A DNA stretch of 44,024 nucleotides from Nitrospirae bacterium CG2_30_53_67 (GCA_001873285.1 MNYV01000104.1:1-44024); one strand, 5' to 3'. Shown: positions 25,474 through 33,555, numbered from the stretch's first letter. Notes: generated by a model not told the origin, from the letters alone. A program made the numbers and translations.

Positions 25474-26124
25474 TTACAGAAGCGGCTCCATCAGGGAAAG
25501 GATCTGCCGGTGGGATGCCTCCGGACTCAGGCGCCCGTCAATCACCTTGAAGCGCTCCGGCTCCAGTTCGGCCAGATGCAGATAGCCCGTCCGGACACGG
25601 TTGTGAAAATCAACAGCCTCTTCTTCGAACCGCCCCTCTGAATGACCGATGCCCTGGTCCTTGTTTCTCTTCCTTGCCCTTTCAAGACCGATCTCGACAG
25701 GGATATCGATCAGGAGGGTCAGATCCGGCTTGAGCCCATCCGTCGCAATCTGATTCAGTCTTAGAATATGGGACCGATTGAGCCCCCTGCCATCCCCCTG
25801 ATAGGCAACCGTTGCATCCATAAACCGGTCGCAGACAACGAGAAGGCCTTGATTCAGGGCGGGAAGGATCCGGCGGGCAACGTGCTGGGCCCGGTCCGCA
25901 ATATACAGGAGAAGTTCCGCCATATCCGAAAGATCGGTATTTTGCGGGTCCATGAGGATCTTCCGGATCTGCTCGCCGATCCGGGTCCCTCCGGGCTCAC
26001 GGGTCCGGATGTATGCCTTTCCCCGGGAGTCCAGCTCATGACAGATCAGATTCATCTGAGTGGTCTTGCCGCACCCCTCGACCCCTTCAAACGTGATCAA
26101 CTTCCCTTTCATAGACCTTTTCAT
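25474..26124 (-). CDS. tmk: Thymidylate kinase
   Basis: A 216-residue dTMP kinase: P-loop FEGVEGCGKTT (12-22), the REPGGTRIG motif (43-50) that binds the dTMP phosphate, CDRFMDATVAYQGDGRG, and the LID region ARKRNKDQGIGHSEGRF. The enzyme makes dTDP for DNA synthesis. The frame is open for a further 71 codons upstream, but family proteins begin close to MKGKLITFEG; ATG 26124 has GAGGGACAGG upstream and ATG 26112 is the alternative. It heads the tmk-holB-ricT-metG-tatD run; the 123-base gap to holB is AT-rich with no feature I recognise. Confidence 0.95.
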   Translation of the reverse strand: MKRSMKGKLITFEGVEGCGKTTQMNLICHELDSRGKAYIRTREPGGTRIGEQIRKILMDPQNTDLSDMAELLLYIADRAQHVARRILPALNQGLLVVCDRFMDATVAYQGDGRGLNRSHILRLNQIATDGLKPDLTLLIDIPVEIGLERARKRNKDQGIGHSEGRFEEEAVDFHNRVRTGYLHLAELEPERFKVIDGRLSPEASHRQILSLMEPLL

Positions 26125-26326
26125 GTCCTGTCCCTCACGGGCAGTATAAGCAAAACACCGGGAAAATTCAAGGGAAATGGTTCGATCGAAGGGGTCTGCG
26201 ACAAGACTGATGGTTCTTTGCCTGGGAAATCCAGATAATTTTTCTTGATACTTTATCCCTGCTGAGGTAGGATTGCTCATCCTTTCGTGGGCGGACGTGT
26301 GCATAAAGCGAACGCTGGACTTAGGT

Positions 26327-26509
26327 ATGAAATACATAAACGGACAGAAGGAATTTGTTGTTCTGTCTTGGGATGATTACATGAGGATTCAAGAAATGCT
26401 TGAGGATTATGAAGATTTGAAGGAGCTCAGAAGAGCGAAGGAAGAAGCCAAGGGACAAAAGTCCATCGCCTTTGAAAAGGCGGTCAAATCTCTGAAGCTA
26501 AAGAAATAG
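26327..26509 (+). CDS. Orphan Phd/YefM-like antitoxin
   Basis: A 60-residue protein: MKYINGQKEFVVLSWDDY, then MLEDYEDLKELRRAKEEA, then a lysine-rich tail. The pattern 'NGxxEFVVLxxxDYxRIQExLEDYEDLxELRxAKEE' is typical of prevent-host-death antitoxins, which bind DNA and neutralise a RelE/ParE-type toxin. No toxin frame follows; downstream bases only give a hairpin and non-coding sequence, so the gene is an orphan or a remnant. The ribosome-binding site before this ATG is weak; an in-frame TTG at 26273 with GAGG ahead would add 18 unconserved residues. It is divergent from tmk. Confidence 0.6.
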   Translation: MKYINGQKEFVVLSWDDYMRIQEMLEDYEDLKELRRAKEEAKGQKSIAFEKAVKSLKLKK

Positions 26510-26832
26510 GCTGAGCACCGCGCTGCACCTGCCCTGTGGGTTCGTTTTGCATCCCGCAGGGGAGCGATGACGTTGTGATTGAAGAACAAGTGGAATATGG
26601 AAACTGCCCAGAGGGGGCTCATGAGAAAGAACGCGTGGAGAGAGAACAAGCGTAATTGGTATTTGAAGATGACCCTCGGAAGTTTCCTTGGACTTAAACT
26701 TTTTACTACCGACGGTCACTATCGGAACATACCCAAGATTATCGTCCACTGGTGCAACCCGTTAGAGCGCCCTCCGTGTCCCGTCTTCACTATGTTTCGA
26801 AGCACTCAAGTTCATCAAATGCAAACAAAATA
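26510..26832. other. Non-coding stretch after the antitoxin, with hairpin 26532-26561
   Basis: CCCTGTGGG (26532-26540) pairs with CCCGCAGGG (26553-26561), including one G-T pair, around a 12-base loop, 22 bases after the antitoxin stop; there is no T-run. The remainder shows only a weak TTG-started frame of 84 codons that I do not accept as a gene. Including the glmS relic and 26922-27040, the gap without an intact gene is 531 bases. Confidence 0.4.
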
Positions 26833-26921
26833 GACCCTCGTCGGCTCCCCACATCGCCGTGCTGCGCGGTACCGACGTGAACCAGCCCAGGAACATGGCC
26901 AAGAGCGTGATCGTGGAGTGA
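26833..26921 (+). pseudogene. Relic of a glmS 3' end (last 23-29 codons)
   Basis: The plus-strand frame from 26850 reads [20 protein letters not shown] plus IVE and a TGA at 26919-26921. The intact glmS at 36029-37861 ends [20 protein letters not shown] plus TVE: 20 of 23 residues agree. At DNA level 58 of 72 bases match by my count and most changes are synonymous, so the fragment comes from a diverged, once functional glmS and not from recent duplication of the local gene. Codons 26833-26849 may also belong (LVGSP against LLAY). No other part of GlmS is present. The 3' end of glmS is the target region of Tn7-type transposons. Confidence 0.8.
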
Positions 26922-27040
26922 TTATTCCGCCTCAAAGATCTCATGTTTCTGTAAAATAGAGTCGTATACTGGAAAATACTGACTACTATACCTGGTGAAT
27001 AACGTTGGAAACTCATCAGAAATCAGGATTCTCTTATCTT

Positions 27041-29032
27041 TTACTTCGTAGCACACCCTGGCCTGGTGCACATCGTGACCAGCTTACGGGCATCCAAGGC
27101 CGTAATCATGCCGTCCCCATCAAGATCTCTCGGGTCATTAGACCCATTTGCGGGCTGATTTCTTGCTGCAAGGATTATATTCAGGTCATTTCGGTCCACA
27201 TCGCCGTCTTTGTCCAGATCTCCTGGAAGCACCGTAACAGTTACGGATGCCGTGGCAATTGCTGACAAGCCGCCATTGTCTGTTACTCGCAACCCCACGG
27301 TTCCACTGAACTCCACGTGCCATGTGTGAGTTATTGTGTCTGATGTGGTACTCTCATCATAGGTTCCATCATGATCCCAATCCCATTCGTAGGAAACTAT
27401 CGCACCATCCGAATCATAGGAGCCACTGGCATTAAAGGTGATAGGTAAGCCAACGGTGCTATTGTATGGCCCGTTAGCGTCGGCAACAGGCGGCTGGCTC
27501 GCACCTTCAAAATCACGAAATAAATAGGGTTGTGTGGTATATACCGTGTTTGCAACCAACGACTTATTTCCTCTCCAGATTAACAGATTTCTCACATAAT
27601 AGGGGCCGTCAACAGCATTCATTCCTATCATCTTCCCGTCAAAAGTCATTGCAATTCTGTTATTCCCCACACTCATCAAGTTTGCTCCAGAGATAAATTC
27701 TATCTCTTTGCTGTTCTTATCTACCAACCGAGCGCTCCATTGATAAGTGCCTGCTTCAAGCATGGCGACTTCAATCGATACAACAAGAGTATCGAATTTA
27801 CCGTTGTTATCTGTATCGTAGGCTGCATCCGAATTGTTTCCGGTTAACGCTATCTGCATTTGCTCGAACTTGCTTAAGGAATAAGCCTGGGTTTGCCATT
27901 GATTCACTGTTTTATCCGCCAGATACCATTCATTATTTTCCAATAATTGAATCAGTGCTTTAGTAACGGTATAAGGCCCATCAACGCCGATTGCATAGAC
28001 ATCTTCTTTGAAAAAGTTGATCGGAATTAATTGATTGGCTCCTTGGGTCAAGTCCAGTATTGAGCTGACAGTTCTTGAAACGTTATTGCTTCCCTCCAAA
28101 GTGAGCGAGATTTTGTATTTCCCAGATGTATACACATCGATTCCCAAATTCAAAACAATGTATTCATAAAAGCCGTTTGCATTCGCATCGATTCCTTGAT
28201 CATTGAAAGAACCATTAAAATCGGCCAAAGGAGACCGCACACCGAAAGAAGAAAAGACGTCTCGACTAAACGGTGTGCCGCTCCCGGTTACTCCATTTAC
28301 TTCTGCCATAACTGCATAGTCGCCTGGGTTTGTTGGTATATAGCCTCCTGAATACATGCCATCTCCGGCCATGTGATCTGGACTGTTGCCGTCATCACTT
28401 AGAATGATCTTGTCTTCCCCACCAGATGTGAGGTTCTTCAGAGTGGCAAGGGCAGAGGCGCCAGTTATGGGACTAGAGCCATCGAAAACAGTTGCCATTA
28501 TTAGAACCGGGGCATTCACAATGTATTGAGTTTCATTAGTGAGCAGTCCAACCTTTAACCTGTTTTGAGCAATAATGTTTACCAACGCCACTTCTCCAGC
28601 AGCCGGAAGATTAATACCGTTAATTTTGACTTTCCAGCTCCCGGAAGGCGGAGTCTGGAAAGAATAGGTGTAATGATATCCCCCTAAGAAAAGGGGATTG
28701 CCCAACGAGAGTGCGGATGTCTGAAGTGTGTATGAATTATAGGCCCCGTTAAAGTTTCCAACATTGCTTGGGGTAATTGTCTGTCCATCAGGGGCAACGA
28801 GCGTAACAGAAAATAAGTCTGAAGGACTGGCGACATCAACCAACAGAGATGGGCTGACGTCAACCTCAAAGGGAATCTCGGCCGCAGGATTTCCCGGATC
28901 AAGAAAAATTGGAGTCACACGGTAAGAAGATAATGGAACTTTCTCCGCAACGGCTTTTGAATTGATCGTGATGACTGACAAAAATATTGCCAAATAAAAG
29001 ATCCTCCCCAATGCTCTCATATTGGTTAACAT
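27041..29032 (-). CDS. Secreted protein with PKD domain and C-terminal dockerin-type repeats
   Basis: A 663-residue exported protein: signal peptide in the first 29 residues, several beta-rich regions (an unrecognised domain with NSPDHMAGDGMYSGGY near 220-240 typical of 'choice-of-anchor X' regions), a PKD domain at 514-603 (SYDSDGAIVSYEWDWDHDG), and a dockerin-like tail at 604-663. The tail has two calcium-loop motifs, DLDKDGDVDRND and DLDGDGMITALD, and ends MCTRPGCATK. Dockerins bind cohesin domains; a cohesin-like protein is encoded at 32263-32853. GGAGG lies six bases before the ATG. It is the last gene of a four-gene minus-strand operon, 18 bases after its neighbour. An enzymatic activity is not evident. 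Confidence 0.8.
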   Translation of the reverse strand: MLTNMRALGRIFYLAIFLSVITINSKAVAEKVPLSSYRVTPIFLDPGNPAAEIPFEVDVSPSLLVDVASPSDLFSVTLVAPDGQTITPSNVGNFNGAYNSYTLQTSALSLGNPLFLGGYHYTYSFQTPPSGSWKVKINGINLPAAGEVALVNIIAQNRLKVGLLTNETQYIVNAPVLIMATVFDGSSPITGASALATLKNLTSGGEDKIILSDDGNSPDHMAGDGMYSGGYIPTNPGDYAVMAEVNGVTGSGTPFSRDVFSSFGVRSPLADFNGSFNDQGIDANANGFYEYIVLNLGIDVYTSGKYKISLTLEGSNNVSRTVSSILDLTQGANQLIPINFFKEDVYAIGVDGPYTVTKALIQLLENNEWYLADKTVNQWQTQAYSLSKFEQMQIALTGNNSDAAYDTDNNGKFDTLVVSIEVAMLEAGTYQWSARLVDKNSKEIEFISGANLMSVGNNRIAMTFDGKMIGMNAVDGPYYVRNLLIWRGNKSLVANTVYTTQPYLFRDFEGASQPPVADANGPYNSTVGLPITFNASGSYDSDGAIVSYEWDWDHDGTYDESTTSDTITHTWHVEFSGTVGLRVTDNGGLSAIATASVTVTVLPGDLDKDGDVDRNDLNIILAARNQPANGSNDPRDLDGDGMITALDARKLVTMCTRPGCATK

Positions 29033-29050
29033 CGCGTCCCTCCAATCCGT

Positions 29051-29764
29051 TTAATAGTTGATAGTCATTAAAGATTTGTCGTATTCATTGGAAAATATCA
29101 TCAGTCTCCGATCTTCCAGCCAGAACAACAGCTGCGGCCAGTAGCCATTCGAAAATGAAAGTCTCTTGGTCAGAAACAATCGTTCCCTTGTCTTGAGGTT
29201 AAATATCTCAAAACAATTCATTCCCATTTTGCGGGTTGAACCAGCAATCCAGCCAATCCCTCGTCCTCTCTTGTAATAACCTGAAAGACTATAAACATAC
29301 ATGTGCTGGCCAGAGGGACTGATGGAGTATTCAAGAATATGTTTCCCGAAAGGCTTTATAATCTGCTTGGTGTAGATATTCTTGAGATCTCCATTATCTT
29401 CGAGAAAATCTCCTGTCTTATGGTATGTAGCCTCAACTGCCGTTTCATGCTGAGCCTTGTTCCAATCTTCTTCGGAAGCAGCGTTGACTTTCAGGTTCTG
29501 GATATCAAGCAAAAAGGGCTTATTCTCTCGGCCTCTTTTTAAATACAGTTTGTCAGGTGAACCCTTCATGCTTCTTAGATAATAGAAAGCATCAGACATG
29601 AGCTGCTCAGTATCGATCACCCCGTTCTTATATAGATTCTCTATTGAAACCTCTCTAATTTCAGCACCCGCTGTCAACGGTGCTCTCAATATAAAAGAAG
29701 TCAACGTTACTAACAAAACAGGGCCTGAAAAAACCAGAAAATCTGTTCTTTTTCTATTGAGCAT
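29051..29764 (-). CDS. Hypothetical exported protein
   Basis: A 237-residue protein I do not recognise. The N terminus (MLNRKRTDFLVFSGPVLLVT) has a basic start and a hydrophobic segment to about residue 34, predicting export or an N-terminal anchor. The rest is mixed charged and beta-rich, with repeated aromatic/Arg motifs such as SLSGYYKRGRGIGWIAGS and LLFWLEDRRLMIF that could form propeller-like strands. Its start overlaps the lipase-like gene by 11 bases and it ends 18 bases before the dockerin gene, so it belongs to the same transcript. No cysteine motif, catalytic signature or membrane helix beyond the N terminus is seen. Confidence 0.65.
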   Translation of the reverse strand: MLNRKRTDFLVFSGPVLLVTLTSFILRAPLTAGAEIREVSIENLYKNGVIDTEQLMSDAFYYLRSMKGSPDKLYLKRGRENKPFLLDIQNLKVNAASEEDWNKAQHETAVEATYHKTGDFLEDNGDLKNIYTKQIIKPFGKHILEYSISPSGQHMYVYSLSGYYKRGRGIGWIAGSTRKMGMNCFEIFNLKTRERLFLTKRLSFSNGYWPQLLFWLEDRRLMIFSNEYDKSLMTINY

Positions 29765-31310
29765 ATTTTAAAAACCTTATAACAGAGAGCGCCACTTCAC
29801 CATCCGCAACAGAAGCGTGGTTTTTGCTGAACTGTCCGATGAAGCTGAAGTTAAAGCTTGCACTGTTTATAGTGACCATCATGTCGTTTTCCTGAAAAAT
29901 TGATGTGGGTGTTTCAACGACCTCCCATATGGGAGTGTAAAACGGCCATCCACTGTCTTGACCCGTTGGCCTAACCGTAACTGAAGAGAAATTTCCTAAT
30001 GCCTGGTACATAGCGTTCATAGGTCCGTTCGCTATGCTATCCCAGAGATTCGGATGTCCGGCTTCATCCAGCATTTCCTGATATTCATTCCTTTCAAGTG
30101 TTCCATTGTCATTAATGTCAGCATCGGCACCAACAGAGTAATATTGAATGTTGCTGGGCAAATGATTGGTTACATTGAACCCTGCAGTCCACGTTGTTGT
30201 AAGGTTGAGATTCGCATTGAATTGATTCTGCGTGTAACTTCCGCTTAACCAGCTGGCCATTTTCGTTAGTGCATTTGGGTTATTCAGTCTGAAATTGCTA
30301 GTTAGCTCTACCGCTCTAATATAATCGGCACCTACGGAGCCTCGATGGGGAGTGCTTAAAGTTATAAAATTATTAACGCTTAGCATCTTGTTTTGCTCCA
30401 ACAAGGGGTAATGAGAGTCAAGAAATTCGCGAGTATCAAGCCCCCCTTTGCTGTGGGCTACGATCTGAATATTCTGGACACCGAATCTTCTGGCAGTCGC
30501 CATTAGTTCATTCGCAAGAGTCGCACCGTTGTTGGTTACTGTGTCTGTTGGAAGGTTAATACTATTATCGTACGGAATATGATGATTCATCAGTACCTGC
30601 GTGAATCCCCGTCTGTCCCAGAAACCTCCATCAGAGTTATTTCCATGAATTAAAACAAGGGGAGGCATTGCATCAAGAGAAAGCTCCGCCCAATCTACTG
30701 CTACAGCCCAAAATTCACTAGTCCCATATTTTGGAATGTAATTCCCAATATTGTCTTGATCAATATAAATCGTGATCCGATTCTTTGCCGGCACAGGAGT
30801 GCCCGTCGGGCTTGTAACTCTAGCAGGAAATTTTACATAATCAATGGGAATCGTAAATTCGTTCTGTTTCCATGTATTGTCGTCGCCTTGCAGGTAAAAT
30901 GGAGAAATATCGTAGCCATTAAAATAGATGCGGTCTCTTTCCGGCTTCACACCGTCTGCAATGAGTTGCGTTCTTCCAGATAGGTCATAATCTACGTCCC
31001 AGACAGGCATTCGTAATTTCGCCGTCCCGGAGACAACTCCATCTATAATCAGATCTCCAGAATTAATGAGATATCCTTCTGAGTCTACCTCTCCGACGTA
31101 ACGAGTGACTTCTATATCGAATTCAATTGGTCCACCGCTGCGAAACAGGTATGTGTCCAATTTTGCCGCGGTATCAATCACAAATGTGGTGTCTGATGCT
31201 TCGGGGGGATCAAACGGAGATGACCCATTATGAGCCGCAAACACAGATGAAGGAAATAAAAGTATTATTATGAGTGATAGACAAGACAAAACATGAGATT
31301 TCTTTCTCAT
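29754..31310 (-). CDS. Secreted alpha/beta-hydrolase, lipase/PGAP1-like
   Basis: A 518-residue exported protein with a clear signal peptide (cleavage likely after VFAA, residue 26). Residues 27-210 are a beta-rich N-terminal region. The hydrolase core starts at LVLIHGNNSDGG (218-229, oxyanion HG at 222-223); the nucleophile elbow is AHSKGG with S287, and STPHRGS (319-325) is common in lipases and PGAP1-type esterases. H498 in KNHASVADGE is a plausible catalytic histidine. A calcium-binding-like DADINDNGTLERNE lies between. The AAGGAGG ribosome-binding site is well placed. It is second in the four-gene secreted operon. An ester or acyl-lipid substrate outside the cytoplasm is likely; the exact substrate is unknown. 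Confidence 0.8.
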   Translation of the reverse strand: MRKKSHVLSCLSLIIILLFPSSVFAAHNGSSPFDPPEASDTTFVIDTAAKLDTYLFRSGGPIEFDIEVTRYVGEVDSEGYLINSGDLIIDGVVSGTAKLRMPVWDVDYDLSGRTQLIADGVKPERDRIYFNGYDISPFYLQGDDNTWKQNEFTIPIDYVKFPARVTSPTGTPVPAKNRITIYIDQDNIGNYIPKYGTSEFWAVAVDWAELSLDAMPPLVLIHGNNSDGGFWDRRGFTQVLMNHHIPYDNSINLPTDTVTNNGATLANELMATARRFGVQNIQIVAHSKGGLDTREFLDSHYPLLEQNKMLSVNNFITLSTPHRGSVGADYIRAVELTSNFRLNNPNALTKMASWLSGSYTQNQFNANLNLTTTWTAGFNVTNHLPSNIQYYSVGADADINDNGTLERNEYQEMLDEAGHPNLWDSIANGPMNAMYQALGNFSSVTVRPTGQDSGWPFYTPIWEVVETPTSIFQENDMMVTINSASFNFSFIGQFSKNHASVADGEVALSVIRFLKYAQ

Positions 31311-31346
31311 TACAATCCCTCCTTTTTGTGCGGTACATTTCCCGGT

Positions 31347-31793
31347 CTATTTCAGCGTCTCGTTCAGAATTATTTCGTTTTGTCTCGTATTTCCTTGTTC
31401 GTCCACAAATTCAACATGCCATATAAAGCCAAAGGAATCCTTTTGGTTTTCTATAGGAACTGAAACAGTGAAAGAATCTAGACTTTGCTCAGTAGCATAG
31501 GGACCCATTGATTTGATTGTGACCTCTGAATCCATAATAGAAAGTTTATCAGAGGCAGATCTGATGAAGGCCCGGATGTTTGTAAGTGTTTCCCCGGTCT
31601 TGTTCTGGATAATTAATTGGATTGTGCGAGTAATTTGAGATGCACTGGTGTTTGTGGCTGTAGTTACATAGTCTGAAATAGATAGTTCCTTCATTGAAGA
31701 AAGCTCGAGTATCCGAGAAGATGCTCCAGAAGTGAGAGAGAGAAAGAAACAAAAGAAACTTAAGACAACCAATCTATTCTTGAGACTCTTCAT
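31347..31793 (-). CDS. Small exported beta-rich protein, unknown function
   Basis: A 148-residue protein with a signal peptide (MKSLKNRLVVLSFFCFFLSL; cleavage near residue 25). The mature part alternates polar and hydrophobic residues (TRTIQLIIQNKTGETLTNIR; DSFTVSVPIE) in the manner of an Ig-like or CARDB-type beta sandwich, with no cysteines after the signal. I know no family name for it. AAGGAGG about ten bases before the ATG supports the start. It is the first gene of the secreted operon and is followed after 36 bases by the lipase-like gene. It may be a chaperone, adhesin or matrix partner, but nothing in the sequence decides this. Confidence 0.7.
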   Translation of the reverse strand: MKSLKNRLVVLSFFCFFLSLTSGASSRILELSSMKELSISDYVTTATNTSASQITRTIQLIIQNKTGETLTNIRAFIRSASDKLSIMDSEVTIKSMGPYATEQSLDSFTVSVPIENQKDSFGFIWHVEFVDEQGNTRQNEIILNETLK

Positions 31794-32262
31794 AGTGATT
31801 CCCCTCCTTGTCCGGTAAACGTGCTGTAAGTCGTTAACCCTTAGTTCGTCTCTTTACAATGACCCAAGTGCTTGATACATGGATCAAACCTGGGTCCAAT
31901 AATTTTTCACCGCTCCTTCATGGTAAAACTTTAAGAAAACCGTAGCCATTATTCTTAAAACTCTCTCCTGGCAACAAGAAGCGAAATTATACGGAAGGCC
32001 CCTCGCTCCACTTGTGGTGCACTGACTGGCGGCCTAAATGATCTGTCCAGTTCTCGCTCCTATCATTTGTCCCCACGAGAAATGCAAAAGAAGTTCGTAG
32101 CGGGGTGGTTCTTAATCAAAAATTTGGAAAATTTGCCTAAGCTAATAAAGGCAGAACGCGAAACAACAGGGGCGTAAGCAAAAACTACGCCCTGCAAGCG
32201 TATACTTAAGTATTCTGTACTGATGAATAATCTCAGAGCGTGTAATCTTTACCCTCCGGAAA
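31794..32262. other. Intergenic region with two inverted repeats, no gene
   Basis: The 469-base gap between the secreted operon and the PEP-CTERM gene holds no credible frame. GACCCA (31861-31866)/TGGGTC (31891-31896) with nested TTGAT/ATCAA forms a stem just upstream of the operon and could be an operator. CAGGGGCGTA (32167-32176)/TACGCCCTG (32186-32194) forms a hairpin about 70 bases after the PEP-CTERM stop and could end that transcript. No sigma-54 site is seen here. Confidence 0.4.
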
Positions 32263-32853
32263 TTATTTCCTTTGGCGAAAATATCCCATTCCAGCCAAAC
32301 TGCTTATGGCGAGCAGTATGGCTGTAGAAGGCTCCGGAACCGGAGCGACACTGGCATTTTGGATGTTAGCACTCAGAGCGTTCCCGGCTGAATCTCCCAA
32401 GGCGTTGATGGTCAAACTAAGAGAACTCGTTCCTGTGGTGAGGGTATCAAAGGTCAAAGTAGCCAAAGTGAAGCTGTCCGCCTGAAACAGATCGAGATCC
32501 CCCGGCATATCAAGGGATAGTTCAAAGAGATTTAGAACTCCAGGAACAGAGTCATCAACACTTGTAATGCTACCGAGGCCAAAAAGATCCAATTGATCTC
32601 CCAATCCCGGATCGCCAAAGGTTGCGTTGTTGAAGTACAATATAGTTGAATCAAAGAGGATATTCAGATCAAATGTACCAAGAGACGGGGGTGTGCCATT
32701 ACCAAGACCTGAGACATATAGATCTACACTCACAGGATTTCCCACAGGCACTGTTTGAAATGATGGAGTTAAACCAACCGTAAAGGCGTGTAAATTCGAA
32801 TAAGGAAGTAATAGAAAAAACAACGCAATAACTACCATTACCAGTCTTCTCAT
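32263..32853 (-). CDS. PEP-CTERM sorting-domain protein with cohesin-like domain
   Basis: A 196-residue exported protein: signal peptide (RRLVMVVIALFFLLLPYSNL), a beta-sandwich of about 140 residues with cohesin-like features (VGNPVSVDLYVSGLG; FDLNILFDSTILYF; LATLTFDTL), and a C-terminal PEP-CTERM signal from residue 172 (VPEPSTAILLAISSLAGMGY then FRQRK). Exosortase would cleave at the PEP motif and release or anchor the protein in the extracellular matrix. GGAGG six bases before the ATG at 32853 supports this start over one seven codons upstream. A perfect sigma-54 promoter precedes it. Cohesins bind dockerins, and the operon just downstream encodes a dockerin-type protein. The cohesin call is by pattern, not by alignment. 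Confidence 0.85.
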   Translation of the reverse strand: MRRLVMVVIALFFLLLPYSNLHAFTVGLTPSFQTVPVGNPVSVDLYVSGLGNGTPPSLGTFDLNILFDSTILYFNNATFGDPGLGDQLDLFGLGSITSVDDSVPGVLNLFELSLDMPGDLDLFQADSFTLATLTFDTLTTGTSSLSLTINALGDSAGNALSANIQNASVAPVPEPSTAILLAISSLAGMGYFRQRK

Positions 32854-32971
32854 TGTCTCCCTCCATTTCAGCAATGTTTAAGCATTTATTGTTTGCTCGA
32901 AAAAAAATGTAATGAACTCAAATGGATATATTTCAAGGAGCATGACGCTTTTTTAATCTATAATTTCATCA

Positions 32972-32987
32972 AGCAATTATTATGCCA
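32972..32987 (-). promoter_or_regulatory. Sigma-54 (RpoN) promoter of the PEP-CTERM gene
   Basis: Read on the minus strand, TGGCATAATAATTGCT matches the RpoN consensus TGGCAYRNNNNTTGCW at every defined position, with GG and GC in the correct -24/-12 spacing. The predicted start near 32961 leaves a leader of about 108 bases before the ATG at 32853. Such promoters need an enhancer-binding activator, and the 78-bp repeats upstream are candidate sites. Confidence 0.8.
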
Positions 32988-33101
32988 TAGCCTTATACTA
33001 ACCAGAACATTTGTTGTAACATATTGATTCTTAGTAAGATAAATATAGCTTTTAAACATAATATATCTTAGTGGCAAGAGAACTTTGTCTTCTATAGTGT
33101 A

Positions 33102-33275
33102 AAAAATCTCGACAGTATTATTCCCATCCCCACCCCTAAGTATTAAAAATATCAGTAAATTCGAACAGTTAGCCATATAAAGATTTTCGACACAAATTAT
33201 TCCCATTCCTACCCCTAAGATTAAAAATGTAATTAGATTCAAACAGTTAGTCATGTAAAGATTTTCGACGCCATT
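33102..33275. repeat. 78-bp direct repeats upstream of the sigma-54 promoter
   Basis: Two full units and the start of a third: the CGAC blocks begin at 33110, 33188 and 33266, a period of 78. Shared blocks include ATTCCCAT, ACCCCTAAG, CAGTTAG and AAGATTTTCGAC (33180-33191 and 33258-33269). The units are imperfect and very AT-rich. They lie 115-300 bases upstream of the -24 element, the usual distance for activator sites. Together with the AT-rich 32988-33101 stretch, no gene is seen in 32854-33280. Confidence 0.75.
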
Positions 33276-33280
33276 CAAAA

Positions 33281-33555
33281 ATGCATTCCTTCAAATATGG
33301 GGCACATCCTCTTAAGACCTTGGTTCATTGCAAGAACCTATCAATCCGGAGGGATGGCCGCTTCAAATACAGGCAGAGGGTCAAAGCCTCCCGATGTAGA
33401 GTAGAGAGTTGGTTGCTGCCGCTAGGCTGGGCCTATCTGTCGCCGCTCCTTTCGTCTCGTATAAGAGATCAGAACAATATTTTAATTCTCATGGGGGGAC
33501 GCCTCCGATAGACTTAGATAGGGTACAACCATATCCGAGAAAGGAGGCGCACCCC
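33281..33555. other. Non-coding leader of the IS110 relic, possible bridge RNA region
   Basis: No accepted gene. In the IS110 group the region upstream of the transposase carries the left end and encodes the structured bridge RNA. This stretch has the right position and size and contains GC-rich, foldable segments around 33340-33460, but I cannot define the left element end. Confidence 0.3.

Noticed and set aside
26579-26833. An 84-codon plus-strand frame after the antitoxin
   Set aside because: TTG start, no ribosome-binding site, no recognisable domain, and a composition like the surrounding non-coding bases.
33102-33275. CRISPR array
   Set aside because: The repeats are imperfect, 78 bases long and contiguous, with no unique spacers and no cas genes.
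32958-33278. A 106-codon minus-strand frame over the 78-bp repeats
   Set aside because: It only mirrors the direct repeats, has no ribosome-binding site, overlaps the sigma-54 promoter and reads as low-complexity hydrophobic sequence.
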